Shown piece by piece: positions 44,682-52,874 of a stretch of 64,000 nt of DNA (the stretch's first letter is position 1; every line of letters starts with the position of its first letter). Source of the stretch: Atopobium sp. oral taxon 810 str. F0209 (GTDB lineage: Bacteria > Actinomycetota > Coriobacteriia > Coriobacteriales > Atopobiaceae). The translations under genes and the position numbers were made by a program. The stretch covers positions 1 through 64,000 of the forward strand of contig NZ_KE952966.1 of the NCBI RefSeq assembly GCF_000466405.1. Reading direction: 5' to 3'. The notes beneath the pieces are model-generated. The model saw nothing but the letters and a program-made list of their open reading frames with translations, searched no databases and had not been told where the DNA came from.

Positions 44682-44719
44682 AAAAAAGCAGGGACGAAAC
44701 ACTCTTCGCCCCTGCTTTT
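44682..44719. terminator. Bidirectional terminator between the small membrane protein gene and purL
   Basis: AAAAAAGCAGGG (44682-44693) pairs with CCCTGCTTTT (44710-44719), so both strands end in a T-run. It can serve purL on the minus strand and the small gene on the plus strand. Confidence 0.85.
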
Positions 44720-44741
44720 GTCTGCTATAACAACACTTTGT

Positions 44742-47700
44742 TTAACTGAAGTACTCGACACCACCTTCAAAAATAGGTTGGAAGTGATTGCCAGGGACGT
44801 TTTGGAAATTGCCCGCAGTCCAGCGTTCAGTATGTCCCATTTTGCCAAAGATGCGGCCGTCAGGGCTGGTAATGCCTTCGATTGCCATAACAGAGCCATT
44901 GGGATTCACGTTTAGACTCATGCTTGGTGTGCCCTGCTCGTCTACGTACTGAGTTGCAATCTGGCCGGATGCTATCATCTGAGTAAGCAGTTCATCGTTT
45001 GCCACAAAACGGCCTTCACCATGACTAATAGCAATGGTATGTATATCGCCAACCCCGCAGCGTGAAAGCCAAGGCGAAAGATTAGAAGCAACGCGTGTGC
45101 GTACGAGCCTACTTTGATGACGGCCGATGTTGTTGAAGGTCAACGTGGGGCAACTCTCGTCCATTGGACGGATATCGCCGTAGGGCACAAGGCCCAGCTT
45201 AACCAGTGCCTGGAAGCCATTGCAAATACCTAGCATCAAGCCATCACGTGCCTGCAGCAAGTCGCGTACTGCCTCGGTAACCTCAGGCGCACGGAAAAAT
45301 GCAGTGATAAATTTTGCAGAACCGTCTGGCTCATCGCCGCCACTAAAGCCACCGGGGATCATGATAATTTGGCTTGCCTTGATTTGGCGTACCAACTCGG
45401 CGGTACTTTCGGAAACGGCCTGAGGTGTGAGGTTGTTGATAATAAGCGTACTCACCTCAGCACCTGCACGTTCAAAGGCATAAGCAGAGTCATATTCACA
45501 GTTGTTGCCAGGGAAAACAGGGATGATGACGCGAGGTTTAGCGAGCTTAAGCTTGGGAGTTGGACGGCTGATATTCTTGTTGGCAATGTCAAAGCTTATG
45601 GTCTCGACCTGCTCACCTGCACCGCGATAGGGGAAGACGGGCTCCATATGGGACTCCCAAGCTTCCTGTAAGCCAGAAAGATCAATCTGCTCATCTTCGC
45701 AGCTCAAGAGATAGTCGGCGGAGCTAACACCTAGGCGAATGGCGTTGACGTTCTCAGGCAGTTCGGGCAAGCATGCACCCTCTGCCAGTTCAAGTACAAA
45801 GCTGCCATAAGCAAGCTCAAAGAGGCTGTCTGAGCTGATGGTCTCGTCGAGAGTCAGACCAATTTGATTGCCCACGCACATCTTGAAAAGAGCCTCAGCC
45901 AAACACCCATAGCCAGGAGTCGCTGCGGCACTCACGGCTTTATCGCCGATGAGTTTCTGAATATAATCAAGCGTTGCAAGCAGTGACTTGGCTTCGGGCA
46001 TAATGCCATCAGATAAATAATTTGGTTTGATAAGCCATAGTTCGGATCCAGCATGTTTGAGTTCAGGGCTGGTAATGCGGTCAATCGAGCCTACTGCTGT
46101 TGCAAACGAGACGAGTGTGGGCGGTACATCAAGATTCTCAAAGGAGCCAGACATGGAATCCTTGCCGCCGATAGCGCCCACTTCAAGTTCAACTTGCGCC
46201 TTGAGCGCGCCCAGCAGAGCAGCTAGAGGCTTGCCCCAGCGCTCGGGTACATCGCGCAGCCGTTCAAAATACTCTTGGAAAGTCAGGTATGTGTCCTGGC
46301 GATTGAGGCCGGCAGCAACAAGACGTGACAATGACTCAACTACAGAAATATATGCACCAGCAAATTGATTGACTTCCATCAGATATGGATTAAATCCCCA
46401 GGCCATACCACTAACTGTAGTGGTTTCACCATCAACAGGTAGCTTTGCCACCATAGCCATTGGAGGTGTGAGCTGGGTTTTGCCACCAAAAGGCATGAGT
46501 ACAGTTGCAGCACCGATGGTGGAGTCAAAGCGCTCGGAAAGTCCCTTGTTGGAAGCAATATTCTCGTCGGTAACCAAAGAGACGAGACGCTCGCTCAGGC
46601 TATCCCCCTGCCAAGACGGATGATAGCTGCTCTGCTTTTCTACGTGGACATCCTGATGTTTTGGCGCACCATTAGAGCCTAGGAACTCACGACTCACATC
46701 AACGATGGTCTTTCCTTGCCACATCATGCGTAGGCGCGGCTCTGCAGTGACTTTAGCTACGACCGTTGCTTCGAGATTTTCCTCGCGCGCATAGCCCATA
46801 AACTCATCAACATCAGCAGGATCCAATGCAACTGCCATACGCTCCTGAGATTCACTGATAGCAAGCTCGGTGCCATCAAGACCTTCGTACTTCTTGGGAA
46901 CAGCATCTAGATTGACTGCCAATCCATCGGCCAGCTCGCCAATTGCAACAGAAACGCCACCTGCACCAAAGTCATTGCAACGCTTGATAAGTTTGCAGGC
47001 GTCTTCGCGGCGGAAAAGTCGTTGGAGCTTACGTTCGATAGGAGCATTGCCTTTTTGAACTTCAGCGCCGTCCTTCTCTAGTGACTCGACATTGTGAGCC
47101 TTGGAAGAGCCGGTAGCTCCGCCAATACCATCGCGGCCTGTACGGCCACCAAGCAAAACAATTTGATCCCCTGGAGCAGGGACTTCGCGACGAACATGGC
47201 TTGCAGGGGTGGCTGCTACAACAGCACCAATTTCCATGCGTTTTGCCACATATCCGGGGTGATAAAGTTCGCTGACCTGACCTGTCGCAAGACCAATTTG
47301 GTTGCCATAAGAAGAATATCCTGCGGCTGCAGTCGTCACAAGCTTGCGTTGAGGAAGTTTGCCTTCCAGTGTATCCGCAACGGGTACCAAGGGGTCACCA
47401 GCACCGGTAACGCGCATGGCTTGATAAACGTAGCTACGGCCAGAAAGAGGATCGCGGATTGCACCGCCGATGCAGGTGGCGGCACCGCCAAATGGTTCTA
47501 TTTCGGTGGGATGGTTGTGCGTTTCGTTTTTAAAGAGATAGAGCCAGTCCTCATCGTGACCATTAACATCAACCTTGCATTTGACCGTGCAGGCATTGAT
47601 TTCCTCAGATTTGTCCAAACGTGTCAAAATACCTCGGTGCACAAGGGCCATGGCACCAATCGTGCCAATATCCATCAGGCACAAGGGTTTTTCCTCGCGA

Positions 47701-48473
47701 CCAAGCTCACGGCGTAGTTCTAGGTAGTGCTCATACTCAGCGCGAACATCCTCATCATCAATGCTTATATTTTCGAGCTTGGTGCCAAAGGTGGTGTGGC
47801 GGCAGTGATCCGACCAGTAGGTGTCAATAACACGCACCTCTGTAATGGTGGGATTGCGCTGCTCACTGCGGAAGTAGTTTTGCAAAAACTCAATATCAGC
47901 TTGATCCATTGCTAGGCCATGGCTGGTGCGAAATTCCGCCAGCTCATCGCTGCCCAGAGCGTTGAAACCATCTAAAATCTCAACCGCGTCAGGTGTCACA
48001 ATATGCTGTTTGAGTGTCTTGCGAGGTTCAAGAGAAGCTTCGCGTGCTTCGACTGGATTGATGACATAGTGCTTGATGGCATCCACGTCTGCGTCAGTTA
48101 AATCACCAGTGAGTACGTAAACCTTGGCCGAACGTACCTCAGGACGTTCACCCTGACTAATGAGCTGTATACACTCGCTTGCACTTGTTGCGCGCATGTC
48201 AAATTGACCCGGCAAAAACTCGGTTGCAAAAACGTACGCATCTTTAGGTAAAGTGGGTAATTCAGATGTGACATTGTCACTTTGAGGTTCGGAAAATACC
48301 GTAGGTATGCACTGCTTGAATAGAGCCGTATCAATATCTTCGACGTCGTAACGGTTAAAAAGGCGCAAATTGTCGAGATGTGCGATGCCCAGAATTTCTT
48401 GAAGTTCGTGAGCGAGCTGACGAGCTTCGATATCAAAACCGGGCTTCTTCTCCACGAAAACGCGCGAGACCAT
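44742..48473 (-). CDS. purL: Phosphoribosylformylglycinamidine synthase (single-chain, with glutaminase domain)
   Basis: The enzyme makes FGAM in de novo purine synthesis. At 1243 residues it fuses the PurS-like N-terminus, two AIRS-type synthetase halves and a class-I glutaminase. Visible parts are YWSDHCRHTTFGT, the FKNETHNHPTEIEPFGGAATCIGGAIRD active-site stretch, GGRTGRDGIGGATGSS, IGGKDSMSG, and the glutaminase from about residue 980 (FPGNNCEYDSAYAFERAGA, IMIPGGFSGGDEP, nucleophile in MLGICNGFQAL). All are intact. The ATG at 48473 has CAGG a few bases upstream. Confidence 0.97.
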   Translation of the reverse strand: MVSRVFVEKKPGFDIEARQLAHELQEILGIAHLDNLRLFNRYDVEDIDTALFKQCIPTVFSEPQSDNVTSELPTLPKDAYVFATEFLPGQFDMRATSASECIQLISQGERPEVRSAKVYVLTGDLTDADVDAIKHYVINPVEAREASLEPRKTLKQHIVTPDAVEILDGFNALGSDELAEFRTSHGLAMDQADIEFLQNYFRSEQRNPTITEVRVIDTYWSDHCRHTTFGTKLENISIDDEDVRAEYEHYLELRRELGREEKPLCLMDIGTIGAMALVHRGILTRLDKSEEINACTVKCKVDVNGHDEDWLYLFKNETHNHPTEIEPFGGAATCIGGAIRDPLSGRSYVYQAMRVTGAGDPLVPVADTLEGKLPQRKLVTTAAAGYSSYGNQIGLATGQVSELYHPGYVAKRMEIGAVVAATPASHVRREVPAPGDQIVLLGGRTGRDGIGGATGSSKAHNVESLEKDGAEVQKGNAPIERKLQRLFRREDACKLIKRCNDFGAGGVSVAIGELADGLAVNLDAVPKKYEGLDGTELAISESQERMAVALDPADVDEFMGYAREENLEATVVAKVTAEPRLRMMWQGKTIVDVSREFLGSNGAPKHQDVHVEKQSSYHPSWQGDSLSERLVSLVTDENIASNKGLSERFDSTIGAATVLMPFGGKTQLTPPMAMVAKLPVDGETTTVSGMAWGFNPYLMEVNQFAGAYISVVESLSRLVAAGLNRQDTYLTFQEYFERLRDVPERWGKPLAALLGALKAQVELEVGAIGGKDSMSGSFENLDVPPTLVSFATAVGSIDRITSPELKHAGSELWLIKPNYLSDGIMPEAKSLLATLDYIQKLIGDKAVSAAATPGYGCLAEALFKMCVGNQIGLTLDETISSDSLFELAYGSFVLELAEGACLPELPENVNAIRLGVSSADYLLSCEDEQIDLSGLQEAWESHMEPVFPYRGAGEQVETISFDIANKNISRPTPKLKLAKPRVIIPVFPGNNCEYDSAYAFERAGAEVSTLIINNLTPQAVSESTAELVRQIKASQIIMIPGGFSGGDEPDGSAKFITAFFRAPEVTEAVRDLLQARDGLMLGICNGFQALVKLGLVPYGDIRPMDESCPTLTFNNIGRHQSRLVRTRVASNLSPWLSRCGVGDIHTIAISHGEGRFVANDELLTQMIASGQIATQYVDEQGTPSMSLNVNPNGSVMAIEGITSPDGRIFGKMGHTERWTAGNFQNVPGNHFQPIFEGGVEYFS

Positions 48474-48542
48474 AGGGACCTGCCTTCCAAAATGGGGATG
48501 CTTAGGTTGGGTTTCGTGCCAGGCTCTATGATAGCGCGACCG

Positions 48543-49139
48543 TTAGATTTTGAGGTCTGTCTCGTTGTGACTCATGACATCAAATCGGTTAATGCGCGAG
48601 AGGATTTGTTCGAGGTCAAGAGTGCCCCAGAGAAAGGCATGGGTAGATTGTCCATAAATAAGCAAGCTGCGGTAGCCACTGCCCAAATAACTGCGCAACC
48701 AACGCATTCGCTGGATCTCGTCATAGCGGATTTTCTTTGTGCTACCAAAAAATGGAGTTACATTGAGTGAGTCTGCAAAGGTTGTCACACGATAGCGACG
48801 GATGCCGAGCCACATAATAAAAGCCACCACTAAAAAAGAAGCAAAAAAAGTGTAGACCGAAATAGCATCTGCAGTAAAAACGCCTACCGAGCAGAGCCAG
48901 CCGGCAACGAGGCCCAATACACCGACAAATGTCATCATCAACATGAGCGTAGAGGAAATTGAGCGAGGCACGAGATAGGTATCGTGATGGCTGTGGTGGC
49001 GCTCGGAGATGCCAGAATCGCCAATCCACTCAATCAAAACTGACAGTAGAGGCACCAAGCCGATAACTATGACTAGTGCAAACGTGCCCATCGCCAATCC
49101 TCCAAAGGCGAATGCCATCACCGCGATGAGGTGAGGCAT
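48543..49139 (-). CDS. Membrane protein with PH-like C-terminal domain, function unknown
   Basis: Two N-terminal hydrophobic segments (LIAVMAFAFGGLAMGTFALVIVIG; LVPLLSVLIEWIG), then a His-rich loop, then two more segments (LMLMMTFVGVLGLVAGWL; TFFASFLVVAFIMWLGI). The soluble end (RRYRVTTFADSLNVTPFFG, KIRYDEIQRMRWL, SLLIYGQSTHAFLWG) resembles bacterial PH-like domains. I start it at 49139 (MPHLIAVM), 198 residues; an upstream in-frame start at 49157 is possible. A specific role cannot be assigned. Confidence 0.65.
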   Translation of the reverse strand: MPHLIAVMAFAFGGLAMGTFALVIVIGLVPLLSVLIEWIGDSGISERHHSHHDTYLVPRSISSTLMLMMTFVGVLGLVAGWLCSVGVFTADAISVYTFFASFLVVAFIMWLGIRRYRVTTFADSLNVTPFFGSTKKIRYDEIQRMRWLRSYLGSGYRSLLIYGQSTHAFLWGTLDLEQILSRINRFDVMSHNETDLKI

Positions 49140-49325
49140 ATGCAATAGGGGGCGCAAAATGCCAGTTCATCGGCGGCGTGCTGCTTATCCACTAAAGAAG
49201 GGGAAAGCAACAAAACTTTTATCGTCAGAAAGTAGGTTATCAATTTAGCGACAAAATTTTTGTTGACGCACAAGGTGTGCGGTATCAGTTTCACGGTACG
49301 CGGTGCAGCGGTAGCTATTCTTCTG

Positions 49326-49949
49326 TTAGCGGTGCAAAATACCACGTATTTTGGTTGAAATACCTGCGCGGGGCGTTGATCCGCTGGGGATTCCTCGTAG
49401 GGTGCTGCCATGTGCGATAGCCATCAATGCCAGCAGGGCTACCGCAATGAGGAGAAATTCTGTTGGCATGTGGGCAATGGCTACAAGAGCAAGCCAGCAG
49501 GTACAAATTGCGATGGCGCCCACACAGAGATAGCCCGACAGGATTACGACAAGTAGACCAAAGAGGCAGGAGTCAATGCCCAGCAGAGGAGAGGCAAGAA
49601 TGATGGCAGAGCAGGTGGTGGTGACACCTTTGCCTCCGCGAAAGTGATGCCAGATAGGGTAGTTGTGACCGAGCGTAGTGCCAAGACCCGCCCACATTCC
49701 TGCAAGCAGAGCAACATTAGGAAAGAGTGCACGAGCGATGAGCCATGCTGCGATAGTTTTTGCGATATCACCCGCGAGGACAAGTAGTGCGGCACCTTTA
49801 CCAAGCTCATGTCCTATGTTTGCCATGCCGGGGTTGCCTACTCCCAGCTCAAAGGCACTTTTGTGAGCAAAAGCGTAAGAGACGATGTCTGCGGTGAGAA
49901 AGCAGCCAAGGAAATAACCAATGAGCAGACTAGTGATGCGCATTTCCAT
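49326..49949 (-). CDS. plsY: Acyl-phosphate glycerol-3-phosphate acyltransferase PlsY
   Basis: PlsY transfers an acyl group from acyl phosphate to glycerol-3-phosphate at the membrane. The 207-residue protein has the expected helices and motifs: GVGNPGMANIG (consensus GSGNPGATN, so partly diverged) and GHNYPIWHHFRGGKGVTT (consensus GHxFP...GGKGVAT). An N-terminal SLLIGYFLGCFLTADIV matches the family. GGGGAG precedes the ATG. The diverged first motif is notable but the fit is otherwise good. Confidence 0.88.
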   Translation of the reverse strand: MEMRITSLLIGYFLGCFLTADIVSYAFAHKSAFELGVGNPGMANIGHELGKGAALLVLAGDIAKTIAAWLIARALFPNVALLAGMWAGLGTTLGHNYPIWHHFRGGKGVTTTCSAIILASPLLGIDSCLFGLLVVILSGYLCVGAIAICTCWLALVAIAHMPTEFLLIAVALLALMAIAHGSTLRGIPSGSTPRAGISTKIRGILHR

Positions 49950-50133
49950 GGGGCTCCCCTCGAGATTATTGTTCTTCGAAATGGTTGTAGCTTTCAGAAT
50001 AGCTTTTTTCTAGGACAGTATTGGTGACGCGTGCAAGGAGATGTGAATAAAATTTCACGATTTTGGATTGCCGTTTGACAGAGGCGGAGCTAATGCGTAT
50101 CTTTATATATCGCGCTAAGGCGCATCCAGATAT

Positions 50134-50210
50134 TGCGGGGTGGAGCAGTCTGGTAGCTCGCCGGGCTCATAACCCGGAGGTCGTTGGTTCAAATCCGGCC
50201 CCCGCGACCA
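50134..50210 (+). tRNA. Initiator tRNA-Met (anticodon CAT)
   Basis: The 77-nt tRNA folds with acceptor TGCGGGG/CCCCGCG, whose first pair is T-G and not Watson-Crick. The anticodon stem has the initiator GGG/CCC pairs around CTCATAA, and the T-arm is TTGG-TTCAAAT-CCGG. The 3' CCA is encoded. These are the classic initiator features. Confidence 0.96.
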
Positions 50211-50219
50211 AAATCAAGG

Positions 50220-50254
50220 CCCTGACCTGTGAAGACAGGTCAGGGTTTTCTTTT
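50220..50254 (+). terminator. Intrinsic terminator after tRNA-fMet
   Basis: CCCTGACCTGT (50220-50230) pairs perfectly with ACAGGTCAGGG (50235-50245) around a GAAG loop, followed by TTTTCTTTT. Confidence 0.92.
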
Positions 50255-50256
50255 GA

Positions 50257-50298
50257 CCGACATCTGACCGCCAACCCGACCGACATTTTACCGCCAAA
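50257..50298. repeat. 19-bp direct repeat downstream of tRNA-fMet
   Basis: ACCGACATCTGACCGCCAA (50257-50275) and ACCGACATTTTACCGCCAA (50280-50298) match at 17 of 19 positions. The position just past a tRNA gene is typical of old integration sites, but no integrase is adjacent. Confidence 0.55.
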
Positions 50299-50375
50299 AA
50301 TTTTTCGCGGGTGGCCAAAAACGCCGCGAAAACGGGCCTCTGGTTGCGGTGTGGCGCAAGCGGTAGTTATTAACA

Positions 50376-50466
50376 TGCGCCCTGGCGCAAATATGGTTGC
50401 GGCAGAAAGAAACCTCTTTTGCGCCCTGGTGCAAGCAACGAGGGTCGAATTTGCGCTCTGGCGCAA
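50376..50466. repeat. Three TTGCGCCCTGGCGCAA palindromes
   Basis: Near-identical 16-bp palindromes occur at 50376-50391, 50419-50434 (one arm GGTGCAA) and 50451-50466 (centre CTCTGG); a half-site GGCGCAAG is at 50353. Spacing is 43 then 32 bp. They lie in the gene-free stretch before the dehydrogenase remnant. They may be operator sites or small hairpin repeats. Confidence 0.7.
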
Positions 50467-50487
50467 CCGTTCTGAACTTATCTTTGA

Positions 50488-50778
50488 ATTTTTATAAAAA
50501 CCAACTGGCCCTATATCGCGGCCGACCACCTGGAGGCATCTTCTCGCAGTGGCGTATATGAACATCGGGCCATCGAAACTGCTCGCAGCATTCGGGGAAT
50601 TTATAACGGGCCGATTGCGAGCAGACCGAGTGTGGTGGTAAAGGCCATCCTTAAAGCGGTAAACGTGCGCAGACCGAAAACTCGCTATCTTACGGGAGCA
50701 GGAGCGCACGCTGGTGTTTTCTGGCACTCGGTGCTTCCCACGCGGGTATTTGATTTCATTATCAAGCGTATGATGTAG
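50488..50778 (+). pseudogene. 3' remnant of a short-chain dehydrogenase/reductase gene
   Basis: An open frame of 96 codons without a credible start ends at TAG 50776-50778. It encodes WPYIAADHLEASSR, SRPSVVVKAILKAVNVRRPK, TRYLTGAGAHAGVFWHSVLP and TRVFDFIIKRMM. This matches the C-terminal substrate-lobe end of classical SDR proteins, where a xxPxxVAxxIxxAxxxxxPxxRYxxG pattern precedes a terminal hydrophobic helix. The Rossmann fold and catalytic Tyr-Lys part are missing; a TGA lies in frame at 50485. It is a truncated relic. Confidence 0.7.
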
Positions 50779-50872
50779 CACATAAAAGCAGTACCTGCGA
50801 TAGCACCCTACCTACACGGTATCGTGATATTTACAGGAACTTCGACTTTTGGTTGGGGCTCCTTTATGGACA

Positions 50873-50945
50873 GTGATGGTGGCTCGTGATGGTGGCTCGT
50901 GATGAGAGTTTATGATGGTGGCTCGTGACGGGAGTTTGTGATGGC
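50873..50945. repeat. Short tandem repeats running into the CobW-type start codon
   Basis: GTGATGGTGGCTC occurs at 50873 and 50886. A larger unit then repeats: GTGATGAGAGTTTAT-GATGGTGGCTC (50899-50924) and GTGACGGGAGTTTGT-GATGGCC (from 50925). The final GATGG supplies the gene's ATG, and the unit's GGGAG supplies its ribosome binding site. Slippage here could alter translation initiation. Confidence 0.7.
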
Positions 50946-52077
50946 CGATCCCAAAGAAGTCAAAATTGCCCTGCTTACCGGATATCTCGGTGCAGGAAAG
51001 ACAACCATTTTGAATCATATCCTTTCCAATACCCAATCCATCCGCGCCGCCGTTATTGTGAATGACATTGGTGAGATTAATGTGGATGCCGCTTTGATCC
51101 AAGATGGTGGGTATGCAAAAAAGAGCGATGTTGTCCCGCTGATAAATGGCTGTATTTGCTGCACACTTTCAAATGACCTTGCCTTGCAGCTTGGTGATTT
51201 GGCCGGTACCGAGGAGTTTGATTACATCATTATCGAGGCATCCGGTATTTGCGAGCCTATCCCCATTGCGTATAACATCTCGGCATTCTGCAACCAGAGC
51301 CAACATACCTCCAAGCCCTCCCACGTGAGTCTTGACAATATCGTTGCCGTGGTCGATTGTGCGCGCATGTACGATGAGTTCAGCGGTGGAAAGGCTCTTC
51401 TCGCCAGCGATATAGAAGACGACGACATTGAGAGCCTTTTGATTCAGCAGATTGAGTTTTGCTCGACGTTGATTTTGAACAAAACCGATCTGGTGACTGA
51501 AAAACAGCTGACGGAGCTTAAGGCTCTGGTACGCGGCTTGCAAAGAGATGCGGTCATTGTTGAGGCCCAAAATGGAAATATTCCTCTCATCGAGCTTATC
51601 AACACCGACCGTTTTGACTTTGATAAGGCTTATGCGTCAGCTGCGTGGATGGATGCAATGGAGCATCCGGAAGAGCATGAAGATCCCGAGGTGCTTGAAT
51701 ACGGAATTACAACCTTTGTGTACAAGCGCCGCAAGCCCTTTGACCTCAAGAAACTGAATGAGTTTGTGTCCGGATGGCCCAAGAGCATCATTCGTGTGAA
51801 GGGGTCGCTTTGGGTGGCGCAAGATCCCGATATGAACTATGTGTTTGAACAGGCCGGTAAACAGGTGCAATTTTACGAGAATGGTCTCTTTTATGATTCC
51901 ATGCCGCCTGAGGCTCTTAAAACATTGCTTGACGAGAAGCCCGAGTTGCGCGAAGACTGGGATTTTAGGCTAGGGGACCGCCAAACAAAGCTCTGCTTCA
52001 TCGGCCGGCACATGGACCATGAAGGGCTTAAAGCCGGCTTGGATGCGTGTCTCACCGAGTATGTTCCCGAGGCCTAG
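50941..52077 (+). CDS. CobW/COG0523-family GTP-dependent metallochaperone
   Basis: The GTPase domain has Walker A LLTGYLGAGKTTILNHIL, the metal-binding GCICCTLSNDLALQL (CxCC), Walker B-like YIIIEASGICEPIP and the guanine-specificity LILNKTDLV. The C-terminal CobW_C domain holds a FVYKRRKPFDLKKLNEFV block. Length is 378 residues. Family members insert or deliver zinc or other metals. The ATG at 50941 has GGGAG six bases upstream. It is encoded near a metal ABC transporter but is separated from it by the osmoprotectant genes on the opposite strand. Confidence 0.92.
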   Translation: MADPKEVKIALLTGYLGAGKTTILNHILSNTQSIRAAVIVNDIGEINVDAALIQDGGYAKKSDVVPLINGCICCTLSNDLALQLGDLAGTEEFDYIIIEASGICEPIPIAYNISAFCNQSQHTSKPSHVSLDNIVAVVDCARMYDEFSGGKALLASDIEDDDIESLLIQQIEFCSTLILNKTDLVTEKQLTELKALVRGLQRDAVIVEAQNGNIPLIELINTDRFDFDKAYASAAWMDAMEHPEEHEDPEVLEYGITTFVYKRRKPFDLKKLNEFVSGWPKSIIRVKGSLWVAQDPDMNYVFEQAGKQVQFYENGLFYDSMPPEALKTLLDEKPELREDWDFRLGDRQTKLCFIGRHMDHEGLKAGLDACLTEYVPEA

Positions 52078-52103
52078 GAGATACGTATGCGTGGTTGGAT
52101 ACA

Positions 52104-52862
52104 TCAATCGTTTTCGGTAGATAGATCCTGATAGATACCGCGGTTTACCAATTGCCTAACAAAATCCGTTGCGGGTTTATGGAAGATCTCGTGAGGCGTT
52201 CCATATTGCTGGATCTCTCCTGCATTCATGACCAGCACTTTTGTACCTAACTTGAGTGCTTCGGAAATATCATGAGTGACAAAGAGGACGGTAATGTTCG
52301 TTTCGTTGTGGATACGCTTGATTTCTTCTTGGAGCTGATTGCGGGTAATCTCGTCAACCGCGCCAAAAGGTTCATCCATAAGCAGAATGTCTGGCGATGC
52401 CGCAAGAGAACGGGCAATACCTACGCGTTGTGCTTGGCCTCCGGAGAGTTCGGCAGGATAGTGATCTTTAAACTCTTCGTCAAGACCTACGATTTGCATC
52501 CATTTGGCAACGGCATCTTTGGTTCGCTTGGTATCCTTTTTATTAAGGAGATTGGGTACATAAGCAATATTTTGCTCAACGGTCATATGTGGGAACAAAA
52601 CACTGCCTTGGATGGCGTAGCCGATGTTTCTCCTAAGCTCAATGAGGTTCTTCTCGCGAATGTCTTCTCCATTAACAAGAACGTTTCCACTGGTGGGCGT
52701 AGTAAGACCATTGACCATTTTGAGAAGCGTTGTTTTACCGCAACCCGAAGACCCAATGAACGTGACAAATTCACCTTGCTCAATCGTAAGAGACAAATCG
52801 CTGATGATGATTTTCTCACCATAGGCTTTGTGAATGTGTTTGAATTCGATTGCAGCTGCCAT
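52104..52862 (-). CDS. Osmoprotectant (glycine betaine/choline) ABC transporter ATP-binding protein
   Basis: The 252-residue ABC ATPase has Walker A IGSSGCGKTTLLKMVNG, the signature ELSGGQAQRVGIARSL, Walker B ILLMDEPFGAVDEITR and the H-loop VTHDISEAL. The EFKHIHKAYGEKIIISDLSL start and early part fit the OpuCA/ProV group, without C-terminal CBS domains. It is 12 bp downstream of a fused permease-binding protein, so the two genes make a complete importer. Confidence 0.93.
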   Translation of the reverse strand: MAAAIEFKHIHKAYGEKIIISDLSLTIEQGEFVTFIGSSGCGKTTLLKMVNGLTTPTSGNVLVNGEDIREKNLIELRRNIGYAIQGSVLFPHMTVEQNIAYVPNLLNKKDTKRTKDAVAKWMQIVGLDEEFKDHYPAELSGGQAQRVGIARSLAASPDILLMDEPFGAVDEITRNQLQEEIKRIHNETNITVLFVTHDISEALKLGTKVLVMNAGEIQQYGTPHEIFHKPATDFVRQLVNRGIYQDLSTEND

Positions 52863-52874
52863 GGGTATTACCTC

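Noticed and set aside
50063-50497. A protein-coding frame across tRNA-fMet
   Set aside because: The frame runs through the tRNA, its terminator and the palindromes, so it is incidental.
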